Positions 18,651 through 27,883 of a stretch of 64,000 bases of DNA are shown here, piece after piece. The first letter of the stretch is position 1, and the number at the start of each line of letters is the position of its first letter. Source of the DNA: Shewanella sp. KX20019 (GTDB taxonomy: Bacteria; Pseudomonadota; Gammaproteobacteria; Enterobacterales; Shewanellaceae); NCBI RefSeq assembly GCF_016757755.1, contig NZ_CP068437.1:2604001-2668000 (forward strand), given 5' to 3'. Below the pieces are notes generated by a model. It was not told the DNA's origin and did not search any database. It saw only the letters and a list, made by a program, of their open reading frames with translations. Position numbers and translations under genes: made by a program.

Positions 18651-19583
18651 TTAAGCTTGTTCAAGAGGTGATTTATATCCGTCAGGCTTTACGGCAAGCA
18701 GATCGCAATTAATACTGTCGATGACATGTTCTGCAGTATTACCGATAAGCGCAGCTGAGAGTCCCGTTCTGCCAATGGTGCCTAAAATGACTAATTCAGC
18801 ATCAAGCTTTTGAGCAAGTTCCGGGATAACATCTTCCGGTAACCCCTCTCTGACATGACAAAAATCGGTTGAAATATCATAAGCATTCGCTAGATAGGTG
18901 ATGCGTTCTTCATGCTGATTACGGATAGTTTCACTGTAGGAGTGAGAGTCGAAGTCGGGTAGCTCTATTGCCAAATTAACTGGCGTGCCAGGGTAACCGT
19001 TCACAAGGTGGATTTGAGCATCAAACTGTTTTGCTAGTTTCTGTGCATGCTCGATTATTTTCACATTTAAAGACTGGTTGGTTTCATCCTCAGAGCTTAC
19101 GTTTATCGCACAGAGGATTTTACCTGCTACAGGCCAATCATGATCTTTTACCAATAAAACGGGTACCGGGGCTTTTCTAAGCAGATGCCAATCTGTAGGG
19201 GTAAAGATGACTGACTTTAGTTTGTCATGCTCATGGGTGCCTTTTACGATAACATCGTATTTGCCCTCAATGACATGATTAATGATACTTTCGAAGGGAC
19301 GGTTATGCCAGACGACTTCAGTCTCAATGCTAACGCTTCCAGTCTGGAATTGGCTAACAATATCATCTAACCATGCCTTACGCTGTGCAATTACGCCTTC
19401 GCGCATTGCTTCACGCTCATGACCGGATAAAATGGAGGTCATCTCATAAGAGAAATCAAAGATAGATAAAAAGACAGTAATACTGGCATTATTAGCAGAT
19501 GCAAGCTTAACGGCTCTGGCTAATGCGGCTTGTTTATCGGTGGTTGGGTCAACCACTACAAGGAGTTTTTGATAGTCCATCAT
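18651..19583 (-). CDS. uspE: Universal stress protein UspE (tandem Usp domains)
   Basis: About 311 residues with two tandem Usp domains (roughly 1-150 and 160-305). The second domain ends with GTIGRTGLSAALIGNTAEHV, which fits the G-2x-G-9x-G(S/T) nucleotide-binding pattern. An in-frame ATG at 19625 is possible, but ATG 19583 sits 7 nt behind aagga and gives the family start YQKLLVVVDP. It is adjacent to etrA, as uspE is adjacent to fnr in E. coli, and a weak FNR-like box lies in the intergenic space. The likely role is survival under growth arrest or anaerobic stress. Confidence 0.92.
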   Translation of the reverse strand: MMDYQKLLVVVDPTTDKQAALARAVKLASANNASITVFLSIFDFSYEMTSILSGHEREAMREGVIAQRKAWLDDIVSQFQTGSVSIETEVVWHNRPFESIINHVIEGKYDVIVKGTHEHDKLKSVIFTPTDWHLLRKAPVPVLLVKDHDWPVAGKILCAINVSSEDETNQSLNVKIIEHAQKLAKQFDAQIHLVNGYPGTPVNLAIELPDFDSHSYSETIRNQHEERITYLANAYDISTDFCHVREGLPEDVIPELAQKLDAELVILGTIGRTGLSAALIGNTAEHVIDSINCDLLAVKPDGYKSPLEQA

Positions 19584-19640
19584 AACTTTATCCTTATCTA
19601 ATATCGTATTACCATCTTGCACCATAAAGATGGCTTTGTA

Positions 19641-19654
19641 TTGTCATAGATCAA
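19641..19654. promoter_or_regulatory. Weak FNR/EtrA-like box upstream of uspE
   Basis: TTGTC-ATAG-ATCAA matches the FNR consensus TTGAT-N4-ATCAA at 8 of 10 fixed positions, with one perfect half-site. It lies between uspE and etrA. Spacing to a convincing -10 element is not clear, so confidence is low. Confidence 0.3.
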
Positions 19655-19672
19655 CAGAAATGTCGATAATGT

Positions 19673-20425
19673 TTAACGAGCGATATTACTGTTTCCTGAT
19701 AAGTCACTTAGCGTGTCAATATCGAGGATTGTAATGTATTTACCTTTGACTTCAATAAGTTCTGCTTTCTGAAAACGACCTAATAGGCGACTAATAGTTT
19801 CGACTGTTAAACCTAAATAATTACCAATATCGCCGCGAGTCATTGTTAAACGGAACTCTCTAGGAGAGAACCCCCGGCTACCAAATCGTTTAGCGAGGTT
19901 ACTGATAAATGCCGCCAATCTCTCTTCAGCATTTTTCTTACTCAGTAGCAAAATCATCTCTTGATCAGTTTGAATTTCATTACTCATAAGCCGCATAACT
20001 TGTTGTCTAAGTTTAGGCATCTTACCAATGAGGTCATCGAGAGTGGTATAAGGGATCTCACATACCATTGAGGTTTCAAGTGCTTGTGCAAAGCTCTGAT
20101 GGAATTGTGAATGAATTCCGTCAAATCCTATAACGTCACCCGCGAGATGAAAACCAGTGATCTGCTCATCACCTTGCTCCGTTATGGTGTAACTTTTTAT
20201 GGTACCGGAGCGGATCGCAAAAAGAGACCTAAGCGGATCGCCAGACTTGAAAATAGCCTCGCCTTTTTGAATAGGTTTTTTACGCTCAATAATTTCGTCT
20301 AATTGATCTAATTCATTAGTGTTAAGCGTAAAAGGAATACACAGTGTGCCCATACTGCAGTCATGACAGTGAATCGCACAGCCTGATGTCATTTGACGAC
20401 GATGTTTGTTGTTATCTACGCTCAT
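19673..20425 (-). CDS. etrA: Fnr/EtrA oxygen-sensing transcription regulator
   Basis: A 250-residue CRP/FNR-family regulator. Cys16, Cys20, Cys23 and Cys29 lie in the N-terminal segment, and Cys122 (SMVCEIPY) is exactly where E. coli FNR has its cluster ligand. The protein should thus carry an oxygen-labile [4Fe-4S] cluster (C20, C23, C29 and C122 in FNR). A cAMP-binding-like beta roll is followed by an HTH with the recognition stretch VETISRLLGRFQ (E-x-x-S-R), which reads TTGAT half-sites. In Shewanella this protein is called EtrA. It neighbours the cbb3 oxidase cluster, whose promoter region has two matching boxes. Confidence 0.95.
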   Translation of the reverse strand: MSVDNNKHRRQMTSGCAIHCHDCSMGTLCIPFTLNTNELDQLDEIIERKKPIQKGEAIFKSGDPLRSLFAIRSGTIKSYTITEQGDEQITGFHLAGDVIGFDGIHSQFHQSFAQALETSMVCEIPYTTLDDLIGKMPKLRQQVMRLMSNEIQTDQEMILLLSKKNAEERLAAFISNLAKRFGSRGFSPREFRLTMTRGDIGNYLGLTVETISRLLGRFQKAELIEVKGKYITILDIDTLSDLSGNSNIAR

Positions 20426-20480
20426 TATCTATCTCAGTTTTGTGTTCACACGCTATGTTAAACTAATTTAATAATTGGGG

Positions 20481-21173
20481 CTAGTTTAGCTGCCCAATTG
20501 CTATGTATAGAGTCTGTATTCCAAAGGCGATTAACACAACGCCACTGACTTTTCTTACAGACGCTTTCTGTACCCAACGGCTGAATGTACTTGCAGCTAC
20601 GCCAGCACTTAATAATGCGGGAAGGGTACCAAATCCAAAGGCCGCCATAACAAGAGCGCCATCAACTGCATTACCAGCAGCCACGGCCCATGTCAGCATG
20701 CTATAAACTAAGCCACAGGGTAACCAACCCCATAAACCACCCGCTATAAACGCTTGTCGTTTATTCTTAATAGGAATAAAGCGATTGGCTACTGGTGAGA
20801 TCAGTTTCCAAAGCCATTTTCCAGCACGTTCTATCTGTACGACTCCAGACCAAATTTGGGCAATATACAGACCGGTAATGATCATCATGAGACCCGCGAG
20901 TACCCGCATTATTAATAAGTATAGGTCAACGTCAAACAGTAGCCCTAGCGCACTGGTACTGAAGCCCACGAGCGCACCAGCTATTGCGTAGCTAATGATC
21001 CGGCCGCTGTTATAACTAAAAAGGTAACCCAATTGGTTAACAAGTCGGTTACTAGCATCATTTTGAGGTAGGTTCGCGGATAAAGCACCTACCAAACCAC
21101 CGCACATACTAATACAGTGGCCAGCGCCCATGATACCGACAAGAAAGGCGCCATATATGCTGTAATCATTCAC
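20481..21173 (-). CDS. TauE/SafE-like membrane protein of the cbb3 cluster
   Basis: A 230-residue integral membrane protein with about six hydrophobic segments. The N-terminal motif GHCISMCGG contains His and two Cys that could bind a metal, and the protein falls in the heavy-metal-transport/TauE-SafE-like group often found right after ccoS. The start is GTG at 21173, immediately after the ccoS stop codon (TAA then GTG), so translation is coupled. A role in copper handling for cbb3 oxidase assembly is an inference from motif and context. The next gene downstream, etrA, lies 55 nt away on the same strand. Confidence 0.8.
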   Translation of the reverse strand: MNDYSIYGAFLVGIMGAGHCISMCGGLVGALSANLPQNDASNRLVNQLGYLFSYNSGRIISYAIAGALVGFSTSALGLLFDVDLYLLIMRVLAGLMMIITGLYIAQIWSGVVQIERAGKWLWKLISPVANRFIPIKNKRQAFIAGGLWGWLPCGLVYSMLTWAVAAGNAVDGALVMAAFGFGTLPALLSAGVAASTFSRWVQKASVRKVSGVVLIAFGIQTLYIAIGQLN

Positions 21174-21401
21174 TTATTTGTTTATTTCCGTAGTATTGAC
21201 TCCGCTTGTAGCTGTGGTTTTGTCATTGGTATCACTCTCTGCATGGTTCTGTTGTTGATGGCTGTCTTCTTCAAACAAAATGGAAACACTTTGCTTTTCA
21301 AGATCATCAAACTGATCAGATTTAACCGCCCAAAAAAAGATACCCACAGCGACGAGAACAAATAACATAGCGATGGGGATCAGGACATAAATAATGCTCA
21401 T
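21174..21401 (-). CDS. ccoS: cbb3 oxidase assembly protein CcoS
   Basis: A 75-residue protein with a single N-terminal membrane helix (MSIIYVLIPIAMLFVLVAVG) followed by the family signature FFWAVKSDQFDDLE. CcoS is needed for insertion of cofactors into cbb3-type cytochrome oxidase. Its start overlaps the ccoI stop by 4 nt (ATGA type) and its stop abuts the next gene, typical of a tight assembly operon. The C-terminal tail is longer than usual and polar (Gln, Asn and Thr rich). Confidence 0.92.
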   Translation of the reverse strand: MSIIYVLIPIAMLFVLVAVGIFFWAVKSDQFDDLEKQSVSILFEEDSHQQQNHAESDTNDKTTATSGVNTTEINK

Positions 21402-23794
21402 ACACGTACCTTGAGTAGTCTTAAACTATTACTAACAACAATTAGCGAACTGGCGGACATACCGATAGCGGCTATATAAGGCGCAACATGGCCGCTAACA
21501 GCTAAAGGGATTATAAACAGGTTATAACCAAGCGCCCAGAACAAATTCTGTTTGATGATCCGCGCCGTCGATTTTGCCACTGTTACAGCATCGGCGAAGC
21601 GCGCGAGATCATCGCCTAATAATATAATATCAGCGCTGTTTTTGCTGATTGCGGCGCCGCTTCCCATGGCAACTGAAAGATTTGCACCTGCAAGCACCGG
21701 GGCATCATTAATGCCATCGCCAAACATAGCGACGTGCACATTTTTCTGCAGCCTGCTAACGAGTGTTAACTTATCTTCAGGTGACAATCCTTTATGATAG
21801 TCGTCAATTCCGAGCCGCTTTGCTAGGTTTTCAACCTCACCAGAATTATCACCACTAGCAATACTGATGTTGCACCCCAATCGCTTTAGTGACTGTACTG
21901 CAGCTGCTGTATTGGGCCTAATCGCATCTGCTAAAGTAAATTTTGCTAACACCTTACCTTCGATACTCAGCCAGATAATGACATCGGATTCATAAAAATC
22001 GGTACCATTAACAAAGCTTTGGCTACCAATTTTTAGCAGTTTGCCATCAATTTCACCTTGAAGACCATTGCCAACAAAGCTTTGTTTGTTGGATACGGTA
22101 ATAGCCGGAGTTAGGTAAGCTTCGAATGCATGAGCGATAGGATGAAGTGAGCTAGATTCCAGTGCTGCCGCATATTCAAGAGCGCGCTTTTCTGTCACAG
22201 ACTCGGTGGTGCCAGCCACTAGTTCTACATTGGTTATAGACAAGGAGCCTAGTGTAAGCGTGCCTGTTTTATCAAAAACGATATGATTTAGTTTAGGTAG
22301 CTTCTCAAATACACCGCTTCTACGAGTAATAATGCCAAGTTTTGTCAGTATTGCCGTTCCGCATGTCACCGCCGTTGGTGTTGCTAGCGCTAAAGCGCAA
22401 GGGCAGGTAGCAACTAAGACAGATAAGGTCACCCAAAAGGCATCCTCAGGTGAGTAGAATGACCAAAAAATATAGGTCATAGTGGCTATCAACAAAATTG
22501 CCGCTGTAAAATAATTTGAAAATCTGTCGGCATAGAGTGCAATTTTAGGTTTACTGTTTGAGGCTATCTCTTGCAGTCTGATAATTTCAGCAACAAGTTG
22601 ATCTTGCCCTAAAGCCGTCACTCTTACGGTTATCGGTTGCTCTATGTTAATGGTTCCCGCAAAGACCTGTGAGTCGACAGATTTTTCGACGGGCATCTGC
22701 TCGCCTGTTAACATGGCTTCGTTTACCGAAGAGCCACCCTCTATAATAACGCCATCCGCCGCTACAACGTCACCTGGCTTTATCAATATAATATTACCGA
22801 TAACAAGACGTTTGGCTGGGACTTCTTCAATGCTGTTATCATTTTTAAGAAATGCGGTAAGCGGTACCAGCTTATGTAAATTACTGGAACTCACTGAGGC
22901 CTTTTGACGAGCATTTTGTTCAAAGTATCGACCTAGCAGTAAGAAGAAGGTAAACATCGAGACTGATTCAAAATACACTTCGCCAGTACCGTTGACGGTC
23001 TCTATACAACTTGCGATATAAGCGCCGCAAATTGCAATACTGACTGAAACATCCATATTTAACCGCCCCATTAAAATGGAACGAATGGCACTAAAATAGA
23101 ATGGTTGAGCGGAATAGAAAACGACTGGGGCGGCAAAAAGCATACTGACCCAACGGAAGTAGTCTCTAAACTCAGTATCAAGATCTGTAAAATAACCTGA
23201 GTACAGGGCGAGGGCGAACATCATCACCTGCATGGTGGCAAATCCAGCGAGACCCAAGCGCAGTAAAAACTTTCGACTGTCTTTCTTACTTTTAGTTTCT
23301 TGTTCGTCAATCTGAAATGGTGCAGCTTGGTAACCGATGGCGCTAATGGTATTCAGAATGTCGCTAAGTTTTACCAACTCTGCGTGCCAACTGATAAGCG
23401 CACGCTGCGTTGTGGAGTTAACTTGGATACTGGCAATACCACTAAGTTTCTTGACTTGGTGTTCAATAAGCCAAGCACAGGCGGCGCAAGTGATGCCATC
23501 TATTGTTAAGGATACTTCATTTAAATCATCACGTTGATGTATAAAGTCCTGTTGAACTTCAGGTATATCGTAGGCACTGACGCTATTAAGTTCTTCAGGC
23601 ACAAGCGCTGTCTGTTTGTTACCTGGTTCAGTTCTAAATTTATAATAATTGGTTAAACCCGCATCAATAATTGCCTGTGATACAGCCTGACAACCAGGGC
23701 AACACATAGGTTGGTCAATATTGAGTATACATGTAGTGAACTGGCTAGCGGTTAATACCGGTTCACTACAATGGTAACAACTGATTTGGCTCAT
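21398..23794 (-). CDS. ccoI: Copper-translocating P-type ATPase CcoI/FixI
   Basis: A 798-residue P1B ATPase supplying copper for cbb3 oxidase. The N terminus has a Cys-rich zone (CYHCSEP, CCPGC) and then one heavy-metal-associated domain with GITCAACAW. Core motifs are the CPC membrane metal site in TCPCALALATP, the phosphorylated Asp in DKTGTLT and the hinge GDGINDAPVLA. Two Cys-rich elements plus one HMA are typical of the FixI/CcoI (CopA2-like) branch rather than CopA. It lies between ccoH (45 nt upstream) and ccoS (4-nt overlap). Confidence 0.95.
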   Translation of the reverse strand: MSQISCYHCSEPVLTASQFTTCILNIDQPMCCPGCQAVSQAIIDAGLTNYYKFRTEPGNKQTALVPEELNSVSAYDIPEVQQDFIHQRDDLNEVSLTIDGITCAACAWLIEHQVKKLSGIASIQVNSTTQRALISWHAELVKLSDILNTISAIGYQAAPFQIDEQETKSKKDSRKFLLRLGLAGFATMQVMMFALALYSGYFTDLDTEFRDYFRWVSMLFAAPVVFYSAQPFYFSAIRSILMGRLNMDVSVSIAICGAYIASCIETVNGTGEVYFESVSMFTFFLLLGRYFEQNARQKASVSSSNLHKLVPLTAFLKNDNSIEEVPAKRLVIGNIILIKPGDVVAADGVIIEGGSSVNEAMLTGEQMPVEKSVDSQVFAGTINIEQPITVRVTALGQDQLVAEIIRLQEIASNSKPKIALYADRFSNYFTAAILLIATMTYIFWSFYSPEDAFWVTLSVLVATCPCALALATPTAVTCGTAILTKLGIITRRSGVFEKLPKLNHIVFDKTGTLTLGSLSITNVELVAGTTESVTEKRALEYAAALESSSLHPIAHAFEAYLTPAITVSNKQSFVGNGLQGEIDGKLLKIGSQSFVNGTDFYESDVIIWLSIEGKVLAKFTLADAIRPNTAAAVQSLKRLGCNISIASGDNSGEVENLAKRLGIDDYHKGLSPEDKLTLVSRLQKNVHVAMFGDGINDAPVLAGANLSVAMGSGAAISKNSADIILLGDDLARFADAVTVAKSTARIIKQNLFWALGYNLFIIPLAVSGHVAPYIAAIGMSASSLIVVSNSLRLLKVRV

Positions 23795-23839
23795 AGACTC
23801 GGGTTCATCGATTTATGTTACAAACAAAGAGATTAAAAA

Positions 23840-24319
23840 CTAGTTGAGCCAGTACTGCTGATCATCAACAAGTGTAATGCGTTGTTGCACTCGCCATGTT
23901 TGATCATAGCCCTCAATTCGGACTTCCCAAGGTCCTGAAATAGCTTGGTGGATCTCAATGCGATATACACCGTTAGCATCGGCTGTGACAATCTGTTCAA
24001 AGTCTTTTTCTGCCATTGTTGGGTGGAAAAAGCTAATACTCAACGCGGCTCCGTATTGCTCGCCACCTTGTTGTGAAAGTTCTACGTATTCATCATCAAA
24101 CTCAAGGAGGTAGTTCATACCCAATTGTTTTGCATGTTTAATTTTTCGAAGGTCCATATTAATGCCTTTGCCTTCTTTATAATAATCTTCAGAAACGAGT
24201 GAGTCTTTATTACTGATCGCAAGATATAATAAATTAACACTAGCAACGACGGCACAAAGCGGAAGTATGATAAGAAACCAGGGCCAGAACTGTTTATACC
24301 AAGGCTGAGGAGTAGACAT
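23840..24319 (-). CDS. ccoH: cbb3 oxidase assembly protein CcoH/FixH family
   Basis: A 159-residue protein with one membrane helix near residues 12-35 (WPWFLIILPLCAVVASVNL). The FixH-like segment SEDYYKEGKGINMDLRK follows, then a periplasmic beta-rich domain ending in GPWEVRIEGYDQTW. FixH/CcoH assists assembly of the CcoN/CcoP subunits. It is the first gene of the second transcription unit: a strong terminator separates it from ccoP, so it probably has its own promoter or depends on read-through. Confidence 0.9.
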   Translation of the reverse strand: MSTPQPWYKQFWPWFLIILPLCAVVASVNLLYLAISNKDSLVSEDYYKEGKGINMDLRKIKHAKQLGMNYLLEFDDEYVELSQQGGEQYGAALSISFFHPTMAEKDFEQIVTADANGVYRIEIHQAISGPWEVRIEGYDQTWRVQQRITLVDDQQYWLN

Positions 24320-24397
24320 GTTTTATACCTATAATTTGCTGAGAGACGACGTTTTTAAGAGCCGCTATTTTACCGCTTAAAGTGTGATTTAGCACTT

Positions 24398-24428
24398 AAA
24401 AAAAAGGCCTCGTTTGTGACGAGGCCTT
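24398..24428 (-). terminator. Terminator of ccoNOQP
   Basis: On the minus strand a 9-bp stem (aaggcctcg / cgaggcctt) with a 7-nt loop is followed by eight T, 30 nt after the ccoP stop. It splits the structural genes from ccoH-ccoI-ccoS. Confidence 0.92.
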
Positions 24429-24458
24429 AATATTGCGTTTAATGTTACAGTAGTGTAA

Positions 24459-25415
24459 CTACTTGTTTGACAAGCTATAAACGTATGCTGAGATTACGTG
24501 AACTTTTTCTTCACCTAATACATCTTTCCATGCTGGCATTACGCCGCTACGACCGTTCTTAACTGATTGTTGAATAGCACCACGACTTCCGCCATATAGC
24601 CACGCATTATCGGTTAGGTTAGGTGCACCCATGAATTTGTTGCCCGTGCCGTCCATTCCATGGCAGGCAAAACAGCCCTTCATAAAAGAACCTTGACCTT
24701 GAGCTGCAAGCGCTTCGTCATGTTCACGGCCAGACAACTTAACTACGTATTCAGCAAGCCCTGGTAGTTCACTGTCTTCGATTGGTAGACCACCTTTAGG
24801 TGGCATCATACCGTGACGGCCATTCATAATGGATGTCTTAATCGTTTCAAGTTCACCGCCATATAACCAAGCACCATCGGTGAGGTTAGGGAAGCCTTTG
24901 CTACCGCGAGCATCACTACCATGACACATTGCACAGTTTTGTAAGAACAAGCGGCCGCCAACTTTAAGCGCCTCTTTATTCTTAACTAACTCTTCCAATG
25001 GTGTATCGGCGTAAGCTTTAAAGATAGGGCCAAATTTCTCGTCAGCATGCTTTACTTCTTGATCATACTGAACCCAACGTCCTTCCGCTTGAGCATCTAT
25101 AACAGCCTGCTTAGATTCGGCGAGAGTACGTACGCTTTGGTTAGAGCTCGTCCAGCCTAAAAGACCTTTATAGCTACCAAAACCAGGGTAAAGTGCAAGG
25201 TAGATAACACTAAACACGATAGTAATGTAAAACATATAACTCCACCATTTTGGTAGTGGGTTATTGAGCTCTTCAATACCGTCGAAGCTATGGCCCATTG
25301 ATTCGCCTTCTTTTACGCCCGTGTTGTTCTTAGAACAAGCGCGTAGCAGAACGATACAACCAATGATGACCACAGACGAGAGTACGATAATCCATATACT
25401 CCAGAAGTTTGTCAT
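24459..25415 (-). CDS. ccoP: cbb3-type cytochrome oxidase subunit III, di-haem CcoP
   Basis: A 318-residue membrane-anchored dihaem cytochrome c that passes electrons to CcoO and CcoN. Hydrophobic segments lie near residues 5-25 and 58-80. Two haem c sites CAMCH (161-165) and CFACH (248-252) follow, with distal Met ligands likely in MMPPKGG and VMPAWKD. The N-terminal extra helix before the WWSYMFY segment is the longer CcoP form seen in gammaproteobacteria. The start codon overlaps the ccoQ stop by one base (TAATG). Confidence 0.96.
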   Translation of the reverse strand: MTNFWSIWIIVLSSVVIIGCIVLLRACSKNNTGVKEGESMGHSFDGIEELNNPLPKWWSYMFYITIVFSVIYLALYPGFGSYKGLLGWTSSNQSVRTLAESKQAVIDAQAEGRWVQYDQEVKHADEKFGPIFKAYADTPLEELVKNKEALKVGGRLFLQNCAMCHGSDARGSKGFPNLTDGAWLYGGELETIKTSIMNGRHGMMPPKGGLPIEDSELPGLAEYVVKLSGREHDEALAAQGQGSFMKGCFACHGMDGTGNKFMGAPNLTDNAWLYGGSRGAIQQSVKNGRSGVMPAWKDVLGEEKVHVISAYVYSLSNK

Positions 25416-25591
25416 TACTTTTGCTCTCCTGAGTCCTTCGAAACCAAGTTTTGCTCATCATCTGAGAAAACAAGATTAGCTGCTTCGTCGAATTGCTTTT
25501 TGCGACTAGAGCTATATGCCCAAGCAAATATACCGATGAAGGTCACCATTACCACGATGGTTATTATTCCTCGTAATGTGCCGTAATCCAT
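25415..25591 (-). CDS. ccoQ: cbb3-type cytochrome oxidase subunit CcoQ
   Basis: A short gene of 58 codons plus stop. It begins MDYGTLRGIITIVVMVTFIG, one membrane helix, followed by FAWAYSSSRKKQFDEAANL, the usual CcoQ pattern with a basic junction. A good aggagg sits 8 nt before the ATG. It lies between ccoO (11 nt upstream) and ccoP (TAATG overlap). CcoQ stabilises the CcoNOP complex. The coding assignment rests on position, length and hydrophobic profile. Confidence 0.93.
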   Translation of the reverse strand: MDYGTLRGIITIVVMVTFIGIFAWAYSSSRKKQFDEAANLVFSDDEQNLVSKDSGEQK

Positions 25592-25602
25592 AATTTGCCT
25601 CC

Positions 25603-26217
25603 TTATTTAAGCGCGTGGCCAAGTGATTGAAGATAAGCGATCAATGCCTGCATTTCCGTCTTATCCTTCACAGCGTCTTTCGCAGCCGCAATCTCTTCAT
25701 CTGTATACAGTTCATGTGTTGGATGAAGGTTGCGTAGGATATCCATCTTCTTGCCAGTCAACTCGCCGTCAAGCTTGTTTTCTGCCAACCAAGGAAAACC
25801 TGGCATATTCGACTGCGGTACAACGGCGCGAGGATCAATTAAATGAACTTCATGCCACTTGTCACTGTAACGACCGCCAACACGGGCTAGATCTGGACCT
25901 GTACGCTTAGAGCCCCACTGGAATGGGTGATCCCATACAGACTCACCCGCTACCGAGTAATGTCCATAACGCTCTGTTTCAGCACGTAGAGGGCGGATCA
26001 TCTGACTGTGACAGTTATAACAACCCTCACGTACATAGATGTCACGACCTTCAATTTGCAAAGCAGTGTAAGGGATCTGACCTTCTAGTGGCTCAGTTGT
26101 GTCTTTTTGGAAAAGTAGGGGAGTGATCTCAACCAAGCTACCGAAGCTGATTGCGATGACAGTAAAGATCCCTAATAGACCGATGTTTTTCTCGACTAAC
26201 TCATGATTAAATTTCAT
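25603..26217 (-). CDS. ccoO: cbb3-type cytochrome oxidase subunit II, mono-haem CcoO
   Basis: A 204-residue membrane-anchored cytochrome c. It has an N-terminal helix (LLGIFTVIAISFGSLVEI), the segment QIEGRDIYVREGCYNCHSQM with a single CxxCH site, and RTGPDLARVGGRYSDKWH, all typical of CcoO/FixO. The Met in SNMPGFPWL is the likely axial ligand. It is 12 nt downstream of ccoN in the order N-O-Q-P. Confidence 0.96.
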   Translation of the reverse strand: MKFNHELVEKNIGLLGIFTVIAISFGSLVEITPLLFQKDTTEPLEGQIPYTALQIEGRDIYVREGCYNCHSQMIRPLRAETERYGHYSVAGESVWDHPFQWGSKRTGPDLARVGGRYSDKWHEVHLIDPRAVVPQSNMPGFPWLAENKLDGELTGKKMDILRNLHPTHELYTDEEIAAAKDAVKDKTEMQALIAYLQSLGHALK

Positions 26218-26229
26218 CGAATCTACTCC

Positions 26230-27666
26230 TTAAGCTGCTTTTGCATCAGCAATAGCTGGCAAAGAATCTTTAGGGGCCCTAACAGTGCGGATCACGTTGT
26301 ACGCCATGATAAACATACCTGTAAGGAAGAAAACACCACCAATGAAACGAACAAAGTAGAATGGGTATGATGCTTCTAAGCTTTCTACAAAGCTATAAGT
26401 CAATGTACCGTCAGAGTTAACTGCGCGCCACATAAGACCCTGCATGACACCAGAGATCCACATTGAAACGATATAAAGAACAGTACCAATTGTTGCCAAC
26501 CAGAAGTGAACGTTAATCAGGTTTGTGCTGTACATACGGCCTTGGTTAAACAGTACAGGTATCAAGTGATACAAGGAACCGATAGAAACCATAGCAACCC
26601 AACCCAATGCACCAGAATGAACGTGTCCAACAGTCCAGTCAGTGTAGTGTGAAAGCGCGTTAACCGTCTTAATTGCCATCATTGGCCCTTCAAAGGTAGA
26701 CATACCATAGAAAGACAATGAAACCACAAGGAAACGCAAAATAGGGTCAGTACGAAGTTTGTGCCAAGCACCTGATAACGTCATGATACCGTTAATCATA
26801 CCACCCCATGAAGGAGCGAATAGAATAAGCGACATCACCATACCAAGTGATTGAGTCCAATCTGGTAGTGCAGTGTAATGTAGGTGGTGAGGACCAGCCC
26901 AAATGTACAATGCAATTAGTGCCCAGAAGTGAACAATTGATAAACGGTACGAATAAACAGGACGACCAGCTTGTTTAGGAACGAAGTAATACATCATGCC
27001 TAAGAAGCCCGCTGTCAGCAGGAAACCAACTGCGTTGTGACCATACCACCACTGTACCATTGCATCGACAGCACCACTATAAAGTGAGTACGACTTGGTT
27101 AGTGATAACGGCACTGCCATAGAGTTAACTATGTGCAACACAGCTACGGTGATAATAAAGGCACCAAAGAACCAGTTCGCCACATAAATGTGGGACGTCG
27201 TTCGTTTAACGATGGTACCGAAGAACACCACTGCGTACGCAACCCAAACAATGGTAATTGCGATATCAATAGGCCATTCAAGTTCAGCGTATTCTTTTCC
27301 TTGGGTGAAACCCATAGGCAAACTAATTGCTGCTGATAGAATGATGGCTTGCCAACCCCAGAACGTAAATGCAGCTAACTTAGGTGCAAATAGTCGAGTT
27401 TGACAGGTGCGTTGGACGATATAATAGGATGTGGCGAAAAGGGCTGAAGTACCAAACGCGAAAATCACGGCATTGGTGTGTAGAGGTCGAAGACGACTAT
27501 ACGTTAACCATGGAGTTTCGAAGTTTAGCTGCGGCCAGATTAACTGGGCTGCGATTAATACACCTACTGACATTCCAACAATTCCCCAAAACACGGTCGT
27601 TAAGGCAAATTGGCGAACAATAGTGTAGTTGTAATCAGCGCCTTGAGGCTGGGAATGGTTCATCAT
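26230..27666 (-). CDS. ccoN: cbb3-type cytochrome oxidase catalytic subunit CcoN
   Basis: A 478-residue haem-copper oxidase subunit I with about twelve membrane helices. It reduces O2 to water with high affinity. Conserved His-bearing stretches are visible: RLRPLHTNAVIFAFG (low-spin haem ligand), WWYGHNAVGFLLTAGFLG (CuB His and the Tyr/His region), WAGPHHLHYTALPDW (CuB His pair) and HYTDWTVGHVHSGALGW (haem ligands). It heads the ccoNOQP operon. Upstream, an FNR-type box centred near -40 from a TATTTA -10 element supports oxygen-limited induction by EtrA. Confidence 0.97.
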   Translation of the reverse strand: MMNHSQPQGADYNYTIVRQFALTTVFWGIVGMSVGVLIAAQLIWPQLNFETPWLTYSRLRPLHTNAVIFAFGTSALFATSYYIVQRTCQTRLFAPKLAAFTFWGWQAIILSAAISLPMGFTQGKEYAELEWPIDIAITIVWVAYAVVFFGTIVKRTTSHIYVANWFFGAFIITVAVLHIVNSMAVPLSLTKSYSLYSGAVDAMVQWWYGHNAVGFLLTAGFLGMMYYFVPKQAGRPVYSYRLSIVHFWALIALYIWAGPHHLHYTALPDWTQSLGMVMSLILFAPSWGGMINGIMTLSGAWHKLRTDPILRFLVVSLSFYGMSTFEGPMMAIKTVNALSHYTDWTVGHVHSGALGWVAMVSIGSLYHLIPVLFNQGRMYSTNLINVHFWLATIGTVLYIVSMWISGVMQGLMWRAVNSDGTLTYSFVESLEASYPFYFVRFIGGVFFLTGMFIMAYNVIRTVRAPKDSLPAIADAKAA

Positions 27667-27801
27667 TTTGCTTCCACTGCTTATTACTTATACTTATTAT
27701 TAAGTAGAGTGTGACTCTACTCGGTAAAATGACACATAAAAGCAAATTACCTATCGGAAATTGGCGGCCTGTGTCAATGTGTAACCTTGCATTTCAACAA
27801 G

Positions 27802-27841
27802 TAAATACGAGGCAATGCAATGATACTTGAGCTATATCAAA
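27802..27841 (-). promoter_or_regulatory. FNR/EtrA-dependent promoter of ccoN
   Basis: The box TTGAG-CTAT-ATCAA (27828-27841) matches TTGAT-N4-ATCAA at 9 of 10 fixed bases. On the minus strand a TATTTA hexamer (27807-27802) lies so that the box centre would be about 40 bp upstream of the start point. This is the class II FNR arrangement and it directs transcription into ccoN. Predicted by eye. Confidence 0.65.
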
Positions 27842-27869
27842 AAAGATAGGAATTCGCCCTATAGAAAAG

Positions 27870-27883
27870 TTGATCTAGATCAA
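27870..27883. promoter_or_regulatory. Perfect FNR/EtrA box
   Basis: TTGAT-CTAG-ATCAA is a perfect palindromic FNR consensus. Its centre is exactly 42 bp (four helical turns) from the first box. It could activate the rightward lipoprotein gene through a TAGATT -10 at 27904-27909 (box centre near -40), or act as an upstream second site for ccoN. Confidence 0.72.
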
